Translations under genes and position numbers: made by a program | The notes under the pieces: generated by a model | Database searches by the model: none | What the model was told of the DNA's origin: nothing | What the model saw: the letters and a program-made list of their open reading frames with translations, nothing else | NCBI RefSeq assembly: GCF_017874355.1 | Contig: NZ_JAGGLI010000007.1 | Span: forward strand, 1-64,000 | DNA from: Acetoanaerobium pronyense | GTDB lineage: Bacteria > Bacillota > Clostridia > Peptostreptococcales > Filifactoraceae | Direction of reading: 5' to 3' | Length of the DNA: 64,000 nucleotides | Shown here: positions 8,658 through 17,549 of the stretch, in pieces | Layout: every line of letters starts with the position of its first letter | Numbering within the stretch: the stretch's first letter is position 1

Positions 8658-9833
8658 CTAAACAGGAATTGTAATTGAAACTGTACTACCTGAATAATCG
8701 GATTTTTCAATACTAAGGCCATAGCTATCACCGTAGTATTTTTTTAGTCTTTTATCGGTACAGCTAAATCCAAGACCGGATATCTTCTCTGAATTATTAA
8801 TTTTATCAATCGCATCTTTATTAAAGCCATTTCCATTATCAGAAATTGAGATTAGTATAGTATTATTAGATAATTCACCCTTTATATGTATCTGTCCGCC
8901 ATCTCTTTTAGGAGTAATTCCATGGACTATAGCATTTTCTACTATTGGCTGTATTACCATATTGGGTATTCTAAAGGATTTTATTTTGTCTGCAACATCA
9001 ATTGTGTACTGGATTCTATTTTTGAATCTCGCTTTTTGTATGTATAGATATTTTTCGATATTGTCTATTTCTGATGCTATAGTATGAAGCTGATCAGATT
9101 GTTTTAAATTGTATCTTAATAAATCAGAAAGACAATATATAAGCTCTTCTGTTGTATGTGATTTTTCAAAGTATGCTATTCTGGCAATGCAGTTTAGAGT
9201 ATTGAATAAGAAATGGGGGTTGATTACCAATGAGTTATTTTTTGCTTCTAAGTCTATGATTTTTTTTTCGAGCATATCCTTTTCTATAGACAGCAGAGTC
9301 ATATTTGGACTATCGGACCTTAGAGTCTGAGATAAATCCAGAGAAATATTCTTCGCGATATGTTGACAAAGTTGCTGATGAATATTTATTTTATCTAAAT
9401 CTGCAACTTTTAAAGCAGAAATAAGTTTTGCAATAAACTCTAAATCCAAATTTTTTTCATTATTCAAAGATTCTATATTTATCATATGTTTTTTATATTC
9501 TGTTTCTTTGGTGTAAACCTGTAAACCAGCTATATAACCGTAAGTATCTCCATCAAGGTTTATTGGAAGGGATATATTTTCCAGGCCATATTGGCACACA
9601 AAGCTTCCATCAAGTTTATTGTCCAGACGTTCTTTGTATTCAGGACAAACCTTAGACTCGCTTTCCATACACATGTATCTGCAAAAATCTGGAAATGGTA
9701 TTAGTTCAAGAAGTATTTCCCCATCAGTATCCATTAAAAATAATGGAATATCTGATAACGACAAAATACCGCTATAGCGGTTATATAAATTTGAAACAAT
9801 TAATTTTTTTAAAGGATTATCAGTAGTATTCAT
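8658..9833 (-). CDS. Sensor histidine kinase with PocR ligand-binding domain
   Basis: A 391-residue cytoplasmic kinase with no membrane segment. Residues about 10-165 form a PocR-type sensory domain with Cys-rich features (CRYMCMESESKVCPEY, VCQYGL), the module that in PocR regulates propanediol BMC genes. A helix at 185-200 leads to the LytS/YesM-type His-kinase domain with H207 in NPHFLFNTLN, and a HATPase domain (NAIVHGI, DNGNGF, GLGFSCTDKRL). Paired with the AraC-type regulator downstream. Intracellular sensing of choline, a choline product or an aldehyde is a reasonable inference. Confidence 0.9.
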   Translation of the reverse strand: MNTTDNPLKKLIVSNLYNRYSGILSLSDIPLFLMDTDGEILLELIPFPDFCRYMCMESESKVCPEYKERLDNKLDGSFVCQYGLENISLPINLDGDTYGYIAGLQVYTKETEYKKHMINIESLNNEKNLDLEFIAKLISALKVADLDKINIHQQLCQHIAKNISLDLSQTLRSDSPNMTLLSIEKDMLEKKIIDLEAKNNSLVINPHFLFNTLNCIARIAYFEKSHTTEELIYCLSDLLRYNLKQSDQLHTIASEIDNIEKYLYIQKARFKNRIQYTIDVADKIKSFRIPNMVIQPIVENAIVHGITPKRDGGQIHIKGELSNNTILISISDNGNGFNKDAIDKINNSEKISGLGFSCTDKRLKKYYGDSYGLSIEKSDYSGSTVSITIPV

Positions 9834-10152
9834 AGTATACTGCCCTTTCCAGAGTGCGATTATTAATCGAAAAACTACTAACTTAAGAAAAACAAAATGG
9901 TTATCTGTTATTTTAATATATTATATGATTAAAGTAAACTAAATCAAATATTGTTTAAGATACAGTTGTAAGTATGAAGAAATAAAAACAAGCTTTTTCA
10001 ATAATGTTAAGAATTTTATAGATAAAAATCTATTTTACTTGTATACTGCTTTCGATTTTAGGAATTTGTGATTAGTGAAACAAAACGGCAGTAGGTAGAG
10101 TCATTCTATCCACTGCCGTTTTTATAAAAATATATAAGGACAAAGTTTATTG
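9834..10152. other. Intergenic region between kinase and orphan glycyl radical enzyme genes
   Basis: No gene seen. The part next to 9834 should hold the promoter of the kinase-regulator operon; the other end holds the terminator of the glycyl radical enzyme gene. Confidence 0.6.
10082..10122 (-). terminator. Terminator of the orphan glycyl radical enzyme gene
   Basis: AAAACGGCAGT (10082-10092) pairs with ACTGCCGTTTT (10112-10122). Read on the minus strand it follows the stop codon by 30 bases and ends in GTTTTG. Confidence 0.8.
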
Positions 10153-12537
10153 TCACCCAAGGACCGTTCGACTGATGATTTCATCTTGTACCTCTTTACA
10201 AAGTTCCACGAAGAAGGCACAGTATCCTGCCACTCGTACAATCAAATCCCTGTGAAGTTCCGGATGTTTCTGGGCATCGATTAAAGTAGCATTATCGACA
10301 CAATTGAACTGTATCTGGCCATTACCCATGATGGAAGCGGTTCTCAAGAGGCCAATTAGGGCATTTCTTCCTTCGGGGTTTTCCAGAAATCCTTCGCTAA
10401 TTTTGAAATTATGAGCCATACCAAGACTCATGGACTCAACATTCAGTTTGGAGACTGACTTGATAACAGAGGTTGGGCCTTTGGTATCTGCTCCCTGAGA
10501 AGGGCTCATGGCATCAGATAAGGGGGCGTAAGCTGTTCTTCCGTCGGGGGTAGCCCCTATCATTTCTCCAAGAGGGGTATTGAAGGATTGGGAAAGTGTA
10601 CCGTGAATCTGACGTGCATAGAGAGATTGATAGGAATTCATCTTTCTTTCAGTATAGTCTATTATTTCTTTAGCAATCTGATCCGCATAATCATCATCGT
10701 TACCATATTTGGGAGCATTAAGACAATCCTTATGGAGTTGCTCATATCCCTTCCAGTTGGCATCCATGGCTTTCTTCATATCAGTTAAGGTATATTTTTT
10801 TTCATCGTAAACTAATTTTTTTATAGCTGCAATGCTGTCTACATAGGTGGCCAGGCCAGCGAAGATGGTACCAGGTCCATCGTATAGGACAGAACCACCT
10901 GCTGTCACATCTTTTCCTTTATCCATACATCCATCAATAAAGAGGGACATATAGGGAGTGGGGTTGACATCTCGGAAGACCTCCTGAATGATTATGGTTC
11001 CCCTGCAGTTCATATCAATCAAATAATCCAGCTGTCTTTTCACAGCTGCTTCAAAATCCTCAAAGAATTGAAAATCTTCTAAAGTTCCTGTATCCAACCA
11101 TTGCTTATCCCCATAGGACCTTAATACTCCCTGGTTCAGAGCTAGTTCGATGGTGATTGGCCACTGTGTAAAGCCACCTGCTGTCCATTGATGGATTTTG
11201 CCGCTTTTCTGAGGTTCTACACAGCCCATGAGGCTGTAATCTCTGGCATCTTCGATGTTGTAGCCTTTGCTGAGCATCATCCTTATATGGGCGTCATCAA
11301 AATGACAGGCTGGCATACCACCCCCAGTTTGAATCAAATCCACAATTTTTTCCAGATACTTTTGGGGGGACAGGTTGTGGATGCGACAGGCTAAAGTAGG
11401 CTGATACACTTTAACTAGACGGACAGCCTCCATAATCAGATAGGATAGCTCATTGGTACCGTCCCCTCCATTCCGATGGAGACCGCCTACGCACATATTT
11501 ATAAAGGGCATATAACCGGCGAAGTATTTGGCCGTTGCTCCTGGGGTATACCAAATCATTTCTGAGCATTTTAGCATAAAGCAGCCTATTAGCTCAAAGG
11601 CATGCTGCTCAGTAAGTGAACCGGACTCAATATCTCTTCTAAAATGCGGAAGCATGTACTGATCGACTCGCCCCAGGGAAGTGCTGCACTGGTTTTCCTC
11701 TAAAAGGAATAGCGATTGAATGGTCCATACCGCCTGCAGGGCTTCATGAAAAGTTTCTGGAGGGTTTGCCGGAACTTTCTTGTTTACTTCGGCTATTGTT
11801 TCCAATTCCTTTTTTCGGATAAGATTCTGTTCTTGAATAGCTAGAAGAGCAGCATAATCCGATAGTCTTTGAGAATAGGTTAGGACACCCTGGCAAATCT
11901 CGATGGAAGCTTGGTAAAACGCATGCTTTTCTTCAAAATTCTCAGAGGTATTATCGATTTCAGAAAGATGCTGTTCTGCTTCTTTTAAAACACCAAGAAT
12001 ACCTTTTTCAAAAAGAATAATGTCGTAGCCGGGGCTGGAATCTCCCCCGCCGCTAGTGACGTGGTAGGTCAAGTCAGTGATAGCTGCCTCTGCACCGTAT
12101 TCCCAGATTCCTGCTTTACGGAGCTTGGTTTCGCAGGCTTCGGCTAGAGACTTTCCTTCCCAGAAGGGAAAGAGTTCTTCTATCATGATTTTTTTGTCTT
12201 CTTCGCTGATATAATAAGGGTCTTGAGGGCGGGTACTGATTTCATCTAGTTCTTCCTTGACCCAGCTCCAAGCAATATCGGGTGAAAAAGATCCGGCTCT
12301 CGGCTTTCCACAAGGGTGTCCGACAATTAGTTCTCCTTCCTGAATCAGCATAGGAGCAGTTTCACAAGCTAGGCGAAACCCTTTTGCCCGCTTTAGGTTT
12401 GCAGGAAGGTCCGGATAGTTCTTGGCTATTTCCGTAAAAGCCAGAGCACGGTTGATGGCAATACTAGGGGTCACTTTCAGATAAGCTTCTTTTAAATGAT
12501 TCAAGCGATCAGTCATAACAAGATTCACGTTTTTCAT
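10153..12537 (-). CDS. Orphan CutC-like glycyl radical enzyme (quaternary-amine lyase candidate)
   Basis: A 794-residue glycyl radical enzyme clearly homologous over its length to choline trimethylamine-lyase. The active-site set is present: Cys439 and Glu441 in SLMGCVEPQ, the GGGDSSPGYD loop whose Asp contacts the trimethylammonium group in CutC, and the C-terminal radical Gly771 in RVAGYC. The TAYTQ/TGYTQ active-site segment of CutC is GGFTQ here, and a Cys follows the radical Gly-Tyr. It lacks the N-terminal encapsulation extension of the CutC in this window and has no activase beside it, so CutD would have to serve it. Sampled 60-base lines are near 47% GC against about 33-42% in cutC, suggesting transfer. 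Substrate unknown; choline or a related betaine is possible. Confidence 0.85.
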   Translation of the reverse strand: MKNVNLVMTDRLNHLKEAYLKVTPSIAINRALAFTEIAKNYPDLPANLKRAKGFRLACETAPMLIQEGELIVGHPCGKPRAGSFSPDIAWSWVKEELDEISTRPQDPYYISEEDKKIMIEELFPFWEGKSLAEACETKLRKAGIWEYGAEAAITDLTYHVTSGGGDSSPGYDIILFEKGILGVLKEAEQHLSEIDNTSENFEEKHAFYQASIEICQGVLTYSQRLSDYAALLAIQEQNLIRKKELETIAEVNKKVPANPPETFHEALQAVWTIQSLFLLEENQCSTSLGRVDQYMLPHFRRDIESGSLTEQHAFELIGCFMLKCSEMIWYTPGATAKYFAGYMPFINMCVGGLHRNGGDGTNELSYLIMEAVRLVKVYQPTLACRIHNLSPQKYLEKIVDLIQTGGGMPACHFDDAHIRMMLSKGYNIEDARDYSLMGCVEPQKSGKIHQWTAGGFTQWPITIELALNQGVLRSYGDKQWLDTGTLEDFQFFEDFEAAVKRQLDYLIDMNCRGTIIIQEVFRDVNPTPYMSLFIDGCMDKGKDVTAGGSVLYDGPGTIFAGLATYVDSIAAIKKLVYDEKKYTLTDMKKAMDANWKGYEQLHKDCLNAPKYGNDDDYADQIAKEIIDYTERKMNSYQSLYARQIHGTLSQSFNTPLGEMIGATPDGRTAYAPLSDAMSPSQGADTKGPTSVIKSVSKLNVESMSLGMAHNFKISEGFLENPEGRNALIGLLRTASIMGNGQIQFNCVDNATLIDAQKHPELHRDLIVRVAGYCAFFVELCKEVQDEIISRTVLG

Positions 12538-12663
12538 ATTTTTTCATCCTTTCATGAATTCAACAATTTATTGACTTTTTACCATACGTATAATCTAAAA
12601 TCTATGTTATTTTTCCAAATTTATAGTATTTTTAAATTATAGTTTTATAGAAAAAAATTAACT

Positions 12664-13800
12664 CTAGCAACAATTATTATAAATTTCAATTAAATCTTCT
12701 TTAGTAGGGAGCTTAGGATTTGAAGCTGTGCATCTATCTTTTAATGCAGTTTCAGCCATTACTTCAATTTCTTTAGAGAAATCTTCTTCTTTTATTCCAA
12801 TATCCCTTATACTATTTTCTATTCCAATGTTTTTCTTAAGTCTTTCTATTTCTGAAATTAGGCTTACTACTCCTTCTCTAGATGTTCGAGCCGGAAGGTT
12901 TAGGATTTTAGCGATATTTGAATATTTTTTTGATGAATACTCATCAAGAGTGCTTTTTAAGCCAGAGTTGAATTCAATCACAGATTTTAACATTAGGGCA
13001 TTAGACCTTCCGTGAGATATATGAAATTTTCCGCCAAAAGCATGAGCGAGGCTATGATTTATTCCTAGACCTGTATTAGTAAATGCAATTCCTGCCATAC
13101 AGGAGGCATTATGGACATGACTTCTTGCTTTTATATTATTTATGTCTTTATAGATTATTTCAAGGTTTTCGAATATAAGCTGAATAGCCTTTTCTGCCAG
13201 AGCATCTGTAAAGTCTGTTGCATCTTTGGATACATATGCCTCTAAAGAATGAACAAGAACATCTATACCCGTATCTGCAACTACTCTTGATGGAACATGC
13301 TGAATGCAGGTTGGATCTAATATGGCGATGTCAGGAGATATGTCATTATCTACGATACATACTTTTTCGTCATTAGATGTAATTACCGAAAAATCAGTGA
13401 CCTCTGAACCGGTTCCACTTGTTGAAGGGATGGCAACAAAAGTAGGCTTTTTATACACTTTATTTTTGTTTCTAAAACCAGACTCGAAATAAAGTATAGC
13501 TTTAGCTGTATCTATTGCAGAGCCTCCTCCAAGAGCTATTAGGACATCGGCTTCACTTTCGCTGTATTTTTTTATTCCATTTGCAACAAGAGCTATATCA
13601 GGATCTGGATATATATCAGAAAATACTTCGGATTTGATTCCAGCTTCATCCAGATAGTCTATTGTTTTTTGAAGATACCCTAGGTCTTGCATTATAGCAT
13701 CCGCTACTATAAAAGCTTTATGTCCAGATAAATCCTTTAAAAGACTTAATGCATTTTCACTGAAATAAATTTTGGGTTTTAATACAAAACTTCCTTTGAT
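12664..13800 (-). CDS. Iron-containing alcohol dehydrogenase of the choline BMC (CutO/PduQ-like)
   Basis: Reduces acetaldehyde to ethanol and regenerates NAD+ in the microcompartment. The class IV Fe-ADH signatures are present: GGGSAIDTAKA (nucleotide binding), GTGSEVTDFSVI, and the metal-binding Asp/His set in DTGIDVLVHSLEAY and NHSLAHAFGGKFHISHGRSNA. The first ATG in frame is at 13692, but homologous sequence (KGSFVLKPKIYFSENAL) continues upstream to a perfect AGGAGG at 13809-13814 with no ATG, GTG or TTG available. The likely start is ATC at 13800 (spacer 8) or 13803 (spacer 5), giving about 378 residues. Either a rare start codon or a start-site mutation. Divergent from the BMC operon. 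Confidence 0.8.
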   Translation of the reverse strand: MKGSFVLKPKIYFSENALSLLKDLSGHKAFIVADAIMQDLGYLQKTIDYLDEAGIKSEVFSDIYPDPDIALVANGIKKYSESEADVLIALGGGSAIDTAKAILYFESGFRNKNKVYKKPTFVAIPSTSGTGSEVTDFSVITSNDEKVCIVDNDISPDIAILDPTCIQHVPSRVVADTGIDVLVHSLEAYVSKDATDFTDALAEKAIQLIFENLEIIYKDINNIKARSHVHNASCMAGIAFTNTGLGINHSLAHAFGGKFHISHGRSNALMLKSVIEFNSGLKSTLDEYSSKKYSNIAKILNLPARTSREGVVSLISEIERLKKNIGIENSIRDIGIKEEDFSKEIEVMAETALKDRCTASNPKLPTKEDLIEIYNNCC

Positions 13801-13806
13801 GATAAT

Positions 13807-14180
13807 TACCTCCTAGTAGTTTGAATATTGGTTTTAAAGTTTTTCAATCAAAATCAAGCTATAGATTAAGTAAAGTATAATTTGTAAACTACAGATATTT
13901 GACTAAATAATAACATACATTAAATAACTTTTATTGAATATTAGTCATATAGTTTTTGGATTTATGGTACTTTGTTTTAAAAAAAATTGTACAAATTCTT
14001 TTTTATTGTAAAATAAACGGCATTTAAGGAATAAGTTGATTCTAAATACCATTCTTGATATAATTGGTAAAATATAAAACTAATAAGGATGCTCCCATAA
14101 GAAATGTAAATATTGGAATATAGGAGCATAATGTTCTGGTAATTTGACTTAAAATTTGAATAAACATGGTGGAATACTAT
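13807..14180. promoter_or_regulatory. Divergent promoter region with TGACTAA motifs
   Basis: Holds the ribosome site of the alcohol dehydrogenase (13809-13814, minus strand) and presumably promoters for both flanking genes. The motif ATTTGACTAAA at 13897-13907 and its inverted partner TTAGTCATAT at 13941-13950 resemble ATATGACTAAA at 15226-15236 before the BMC operon and are candidate regulator sites. A possible plus-strand promoter is TTGTAC (13987-13992), 16 bases, TAAAAT (14009-14014). Confidence 0.4.
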
Positions 14181-15095
14181 ATGAAAATGGAAGAAATTGT
14201 AAAAGAAAAGTTAAGAGCTGTTTTTAAGGATGATTCCTTAATTTTTGATAAGTCGCGTTTTGCTGGAGGGCTTACAAACTATAATTATATTATGGAAATA
14301 AATGGTCTTGAATATGTAGTTCGTGAGCCAGGCGGAATGACAAATGAAATGATTGACAGGAAAATTGAAAAAGTAAATAATACCATAGTATCCGAGATTG
14401 GAGTCAACTCTAGATGTATTTACTTTGATGATGAAACTGGAGTAAAGATAAGTATATATATAAAAAACAGTAAAAATATTGCGATGGCAAACCCTTGCGA
14501 CTTTTCAAATATAGATGCAGTATCTAGTATTATGAAAAAAATTCATTTCAGTGAGAGCAGGTTTCCCAATTCCTTTGACTTTAAAACTGAACTTGAAAAA
14601 TATGAAGAAATTGTGAAAGCTTTAAAAGGGGATTTTTTCTTTGATTATTTTGATTTAAAAAACTACCTTCTAAGCTTTATGAATGAAAATATAAAAAATC
14701 CAATATCTTTGCCTTGTCATAATGATACAGTGCCAGAAAACTTCATACTAGATGATAGTGGAGCCACATATCTTATAGACTGGGAATATTCAGGTATGAA
14801 CGACCCCAATTGGGATATAGCTGCGTATATTTTAGAGTCTCATTTAGATGAGGACTCCATAGATTTTCTTATAAAAAAGTATTATGATAGGACTGCTACA
14901 GTTGAAGAAATTTTAAAAATAAAAAGTTATATACTAGCTCAGGATTTGCTCTGGACTGTGTGGGCTCTTATTAGACATTATAATGGCGATGATTTTTTGG
15001 AATATTGCTATATGAGATACGAGAGATTTAAAAAAAATATGGAAAAGATTATGTTGTCTAAAGATTATCCAATATTTGAAATGGTAAAATGTTAG
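14181..15095 (+). CDS. Choline kinase (LicA/APH-type phosphotransferase)
   Basis: A 304-residue aminoglycoside-phosphotransferase-fold kinase. The Brenner motif is CHNDTVPEN (His180, Asp182, Asn187) and the metal-binding and choline-kinase motif is YLIDWEYSGMNDPNWDIA. This pairing is typical of LicA-type choline kinases, which make phosphocholine from choline and ATP. The start at 14181 is chosen over ATG 14166 because GGTGGA lies seven to eight bases before it. It stands between the alcohol dehydrogenase and the BMC operon, so it may set aside part of the imported choline for surface or lipid decoration. A thiamine or other small-alcohol kinase is less likely. Confidence 0.82.
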   Translation: MKMEEIVKEKLRAVFKDDSLIFDKSRFAGGLTNYNYIMEINGLEYVVREPGGMTNEMIDRKIEKVNNTIVSEIGVNSRCIYFDDETGVKISIYIKNSKNIAMANPCDFSNIDAVSSIMKKIHFSESRFPNSFDFKTELEKYEEIVKALKGDFFFDYFDLKNYLLSFMNENIKNPISLPCHNDTVPENFILDDSGATYLIDWEYSGMNDPNWDIAAYILESHLDEDSIDFLIKKYYDRTATVEEILKIKSYILAQDLLWTVWALIRHYNGDDFLEYCYMRYERFKKNMEKIMLSKDYPIFEMVKC

Positions 15096-15127
15096 AGATT
15101 TTATAACAATAAAATATAAGCTGAAAT

Positions 15128-15161
15128 AGACAGGTAGTATAGTAGCTATCTGTCTTTTTTT
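15128..15161 (+). terminator. Terminator after the choline kinase gene
   Basis: AGACAGGTAG (15128-15137) pairs with CTATCTGTCT (15145-15154), followed by a T-run. Confidence 0.8.
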
Positions 15162-15403
15162 CGGCAATTTATGAATATTATAGAAATTCAATAATCAAAA
15201 ATGCATATATGGAATTTTCACAATAATATGACTAAAATACAATGTTATTAAAAAACAAAAGGATATTATCCATTAAAAGGGTGGGATTAATACCATGAAA
15301 AAAAAGCGTATTAAGATATCATTAATTTAATGTCGGAAAACGCTTTTAGAAAAACAAAATGGAAATGGGTTAAAAATCAAAATTTTAATGAGGGGGCTTT
15401 AAA
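15162..15403 (+). promoter_or_regulatory. Promoter and leader region of the choline BMC operon
   Basis: No large gene. ATATGACTAAA at 15226-15236 is shared with the alcohol dehydrogenase promoter region. A short frame at 15295-15330 (MKKKRIKISLI) overlaps the left arm of a weak hairpin, AAAAGCG near 15302-15308 with CGCTTTT at 15341-15347. No T-run follows, so this is not a plain terminator. Confidence 0.4.
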
Positions 15404-16525
15404 ATGAATGAAGCTATATCGGTAGTACAAGCAGCTAATGTAGACAGCTCAGCCGTTGCTGCCAAAAAGAAATTATCTTCGCAATTCTTTAAAAAAGGAA
15501 TCACAATAGGACTACTTTCAGGACTTACATATGGTATGTTTTCAGCTTTCCTGACACTAGGAATGTCAATGGGAGTTTGGGCAGACTGGTATGGAGACAA
15601 TACAGCTGGATTATCAGCATTTGCAATTGTATTTATAGTGGGAGCACTTGGTAGTGCAGTAAATGATATATGTAGTGCAGTATGGGCACTTATAAACGTT
15701 GGAATAAAAGGGAAATTAGGAGATTTTTTCAGGACTATAAACACGACACCAGGAAGAATGATTATGCTTGCGGCTCTTTTAGGGGGTCCTATAGCAAACG
15801 TTTCCTATGTTGTTGGTATACAGCTTGCAGGGTCTATGGCAATTCCGATAACTGCACTATGCCCAGCCATAGGTGCAATTTTAGGAAGAGTTTTATATAA
15901 GCAGGAATTAAACAAAAGAATGATGCTAGGAATTGTAATATGTGTCTCTGCTAGTGTAATGATTGGTAGTGTAGGAATTGGAGCAGATGCTGCAGATTCA
16001 GTAATACTTGGACTTATAATAGCATTTATTGCAGCTCTTGGTTGGGGATTTGAAGGAGTTATAGCTGGATATGGTTCTGCTATGGTAGATTCTGAGGTTG
16101 GAATCACTGTTCGTCAGGTTACTTCAGGACTAGCAAATCTATTTATTCTTCTTCCAATACTAGGAATATTTGGTGGAAGTATAATGCAGCCATTTAGCCT
16201 TGCAGGGCAGGCATTTACAAGCTCAAGTGCAATGATATGGTTTGTAGTATCAGGATTCTTTGCATTTATATCATTTATGTGGTGGTACAAAGGAAACAGT
16301 ATGACTGGTGCTGCTCTAGGAATGGCAACAAATGGAACTTATTCATTCTTTGGACCACTATGCTGCTGGTTATTACTTGGAGTAATATTTGGAATGGAAG
16401 GCTGGGAGCTTAGCATGATAGAGTGGGCTGCAGCTACGATGATGGCTATAGGAATATTTGTAATAGCAGTTAACCCTATGGATTTATTTAAAAAAAAGGA
16501 GGACTCAGCAAATGAAGCCGCTTAA
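15404..16525 (+). CDS. DMT-superfamily (EamA-like) transporter of the choline locus
   Basis: A 373-residue membrane protein with about ten hydrophobic helices arranged as two similar halves, as in the drug/metabolite transporter superfamily. Small-residue-rich helices (GLLSGLTYGMFSAF, GWGFEGVIAGYGS) and a short charged C-terminal tail are seen. As the first gene of the choline BMC operon, it probably imports choline or exports trimethylamine; the sequence cannot decide. GAGGGGG precedes the ATG. Its 3' end overlaps the next gene by 14 bases, so translation is probably coupled. Confidence 0.8.
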   Translation: MNEAISVVQAANVDSSAVAAKKKLSSQFFKKGITIGLLSGLTYGMFSAFLTLGMSMGVWADWYGDNTAGLSAFAIVFIVGALGSAVNDICSAVWALINVGIKGKLGDFFRTINTTPGRMIMLAALLGGPIANVSYVVGIQLAGSMAIPITALCPAIGAILGRVLYKQELNKRMMLGIVICVSASVMIGSVGIGADAADSVILGLIIAFIAALGWGFEGVIAGYGSAMVDSEVGITVRQVTSGLANLFILLPILGIFGGSIMQPFSLAGQAFTSSSAMIWFVVSGFFAFISFMWWYKGNSMTGAALGMATNGTYSFFGPLCCWLLLGVIFGMEGWELSMIEWAAATMMAIGIFVIAVNPMDLFKKKEDSANEAA

Positions 16526-16778
16526 TTTTGCGATATTGAAACACTTCACAAAGGTTGAAGATGCATGCGCTGAAGATGTTATCGAAGCACTAAAAGGTCA
16601 GTATGGAAGCTTTAAAGCATTAAACAAGAAAGAAGTTCTAAATGCAATGATGACAGCTGAGGCAAATGGACTTATAGAAGAAAGCAAGCTTGAGATGGAT
16701 AAATCTGGAGAACTAAAAATATACTACCGTGCTCACCAAGAAGGTGAGGATGCGATAAACAAATATATTAAAGATTAA
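16512..16778 (+). CDS. Small winged-helix-like protein of the choline locus
   Basis: An 88-residue acidic protein whose predicted helix-helix-helix-beta pattern (KHFTKVEDACAEDVIEAL, KKEVLNAMMTAEANGLIEE, then a strand LKIYYRA) looks like a winged-helix DNA- or protein-binding domain. AAGGAGG is inside the end of the transporter gene and the frames overlap by 14 bases. It may regulate the operon or act as an assembly adaptor; neither is shown. Confidence 0.6.
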   Translation: MKPLNFAILKHFTKVEDACAEDVIEALKGQYGSFKALNKKEVLNAMMTAEANGLIEESKLEMDKSGELKIYYRAHQEGEDAINKYIKD

Positions 16779-16811
16779 TTATTAAGCCAATAAGATCTGA
16801 AAGGGGAAAAT

Positions 16812-17111
16812 ATGATGAAATATTTTGGAGAAGAAGCGTTAGGTCTTGTTGAAACTGTGGGAATGGTTCCAGCAATCGAAGCAGCGGATAAGATGTTGAA
16901 GGCAGCAAATGTTGAGCTTGTATCCTATGAAAATATAGGGTCTACCTTAGTTACTATTATGGTAAAAGGCGACGTTGGAGCTGTTAAGGCAGCAGTAGAA
17001 GCAGGAGCAATAGCAGCAGGAGCAATCGGGAAACTTACTGCTCAAAATGTTATGCCAAGACCTATAAAAGATATTGGACAGATAGTTTCCATATACGATA
17101 TAGACAAATAA
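16812..17111 (+). CDS. BMC-H hexameric shell protein
   Basis: A 99-residue single BMC domain protein ([26 protein letters not shown]... [13 protein letters not shown] ... VMPRPIKDI), the basic tile of the microcompartment facets. The length is normal. GAAAGGGG lies before tandem ATG codons at 16812 and 16815. It is the first of several shell genes in the operon. Confidence 0.95.
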   Translation: MMKYFGEEALGLVETVGMVPAIEAADKMLKAANVELVSYENIGSTLVTIMVKGDVGAVKAAVEAGAIAAGAIGKLTAQNVMPRPIKDIGQIVSIYDIDK

Positions 17112-17205
17112 GAAGCTCAATTTATTAGCACTGCAAATCGCTAATTAATTAGAAAACATTGCTGTAAAAACAATAAAAACCTAAATTTGGAGGGCTGAAA
17201 TAATT

Positions 17206-17508
17206 ATGAAAACTTATAGCGCCTTAGGATTAATAGAAACTTTTGGAATTGTATATATACTAGAAGCGGCAGATGCAATGTGCAAGGCAGCAGATGTTGA
17301 GCTTGCAGGATTTGAAAACGTGGCATCAGGGTATATTTCGGTTCTTGTACGTGGAGATGTGGGGGCTTGCAAAGCGGCAGTAGAAGCAGGTGTGAGAGCA
17401 GTTGAAAACATGGGTTCAGAAGTCTATAGCTCAGTTGTAATACCAAGTCCTCATCAGGATATAGAAAAAATAATAGCACGTTATTCACTTGAAAACTTAG
17501 ATATTTAA
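17206..17508 (+). CDS. BMC-H hexameric shell protein with Cys-bearing helix
   Basis: A 100-residue single BMC domain protein (YSALGLIETFGIVYILEAADAMCKAADVEL, GDVGACKAAVEAG, VIPSPHQDIE). It differs from its neighbours by a bulky, hydrophobic stretch (FGIVYIL) and two Cys residues in the domain core, so it probably plays a distinct role in the shell. GGAGGGC precedes the ATG. Confidence 0.95.
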   Translation: MKTYSALGLIETFGIVYILEAADAMCKAADVELAGFENVASGYISVLVRGDVGACKAAVEAGVRAVENMGSEVYSSVVIPSPHQDIEKIIARYSLENLDI

Positions 17509-17549
17509 AGGATTTAAAAAGAAATAGGAAACGAAAAGGAGAGAAAAAA

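Noticed and set aside
10153-12537. 4-hydroxyproline dehydratase (HypD) or pyruvate formate-lyase
   Set aside because: The MGCVEPQ and GGGDSSPGYD motifs and overall similarity follow CutC; HypD and formate-lyase active-site patterns are absent.
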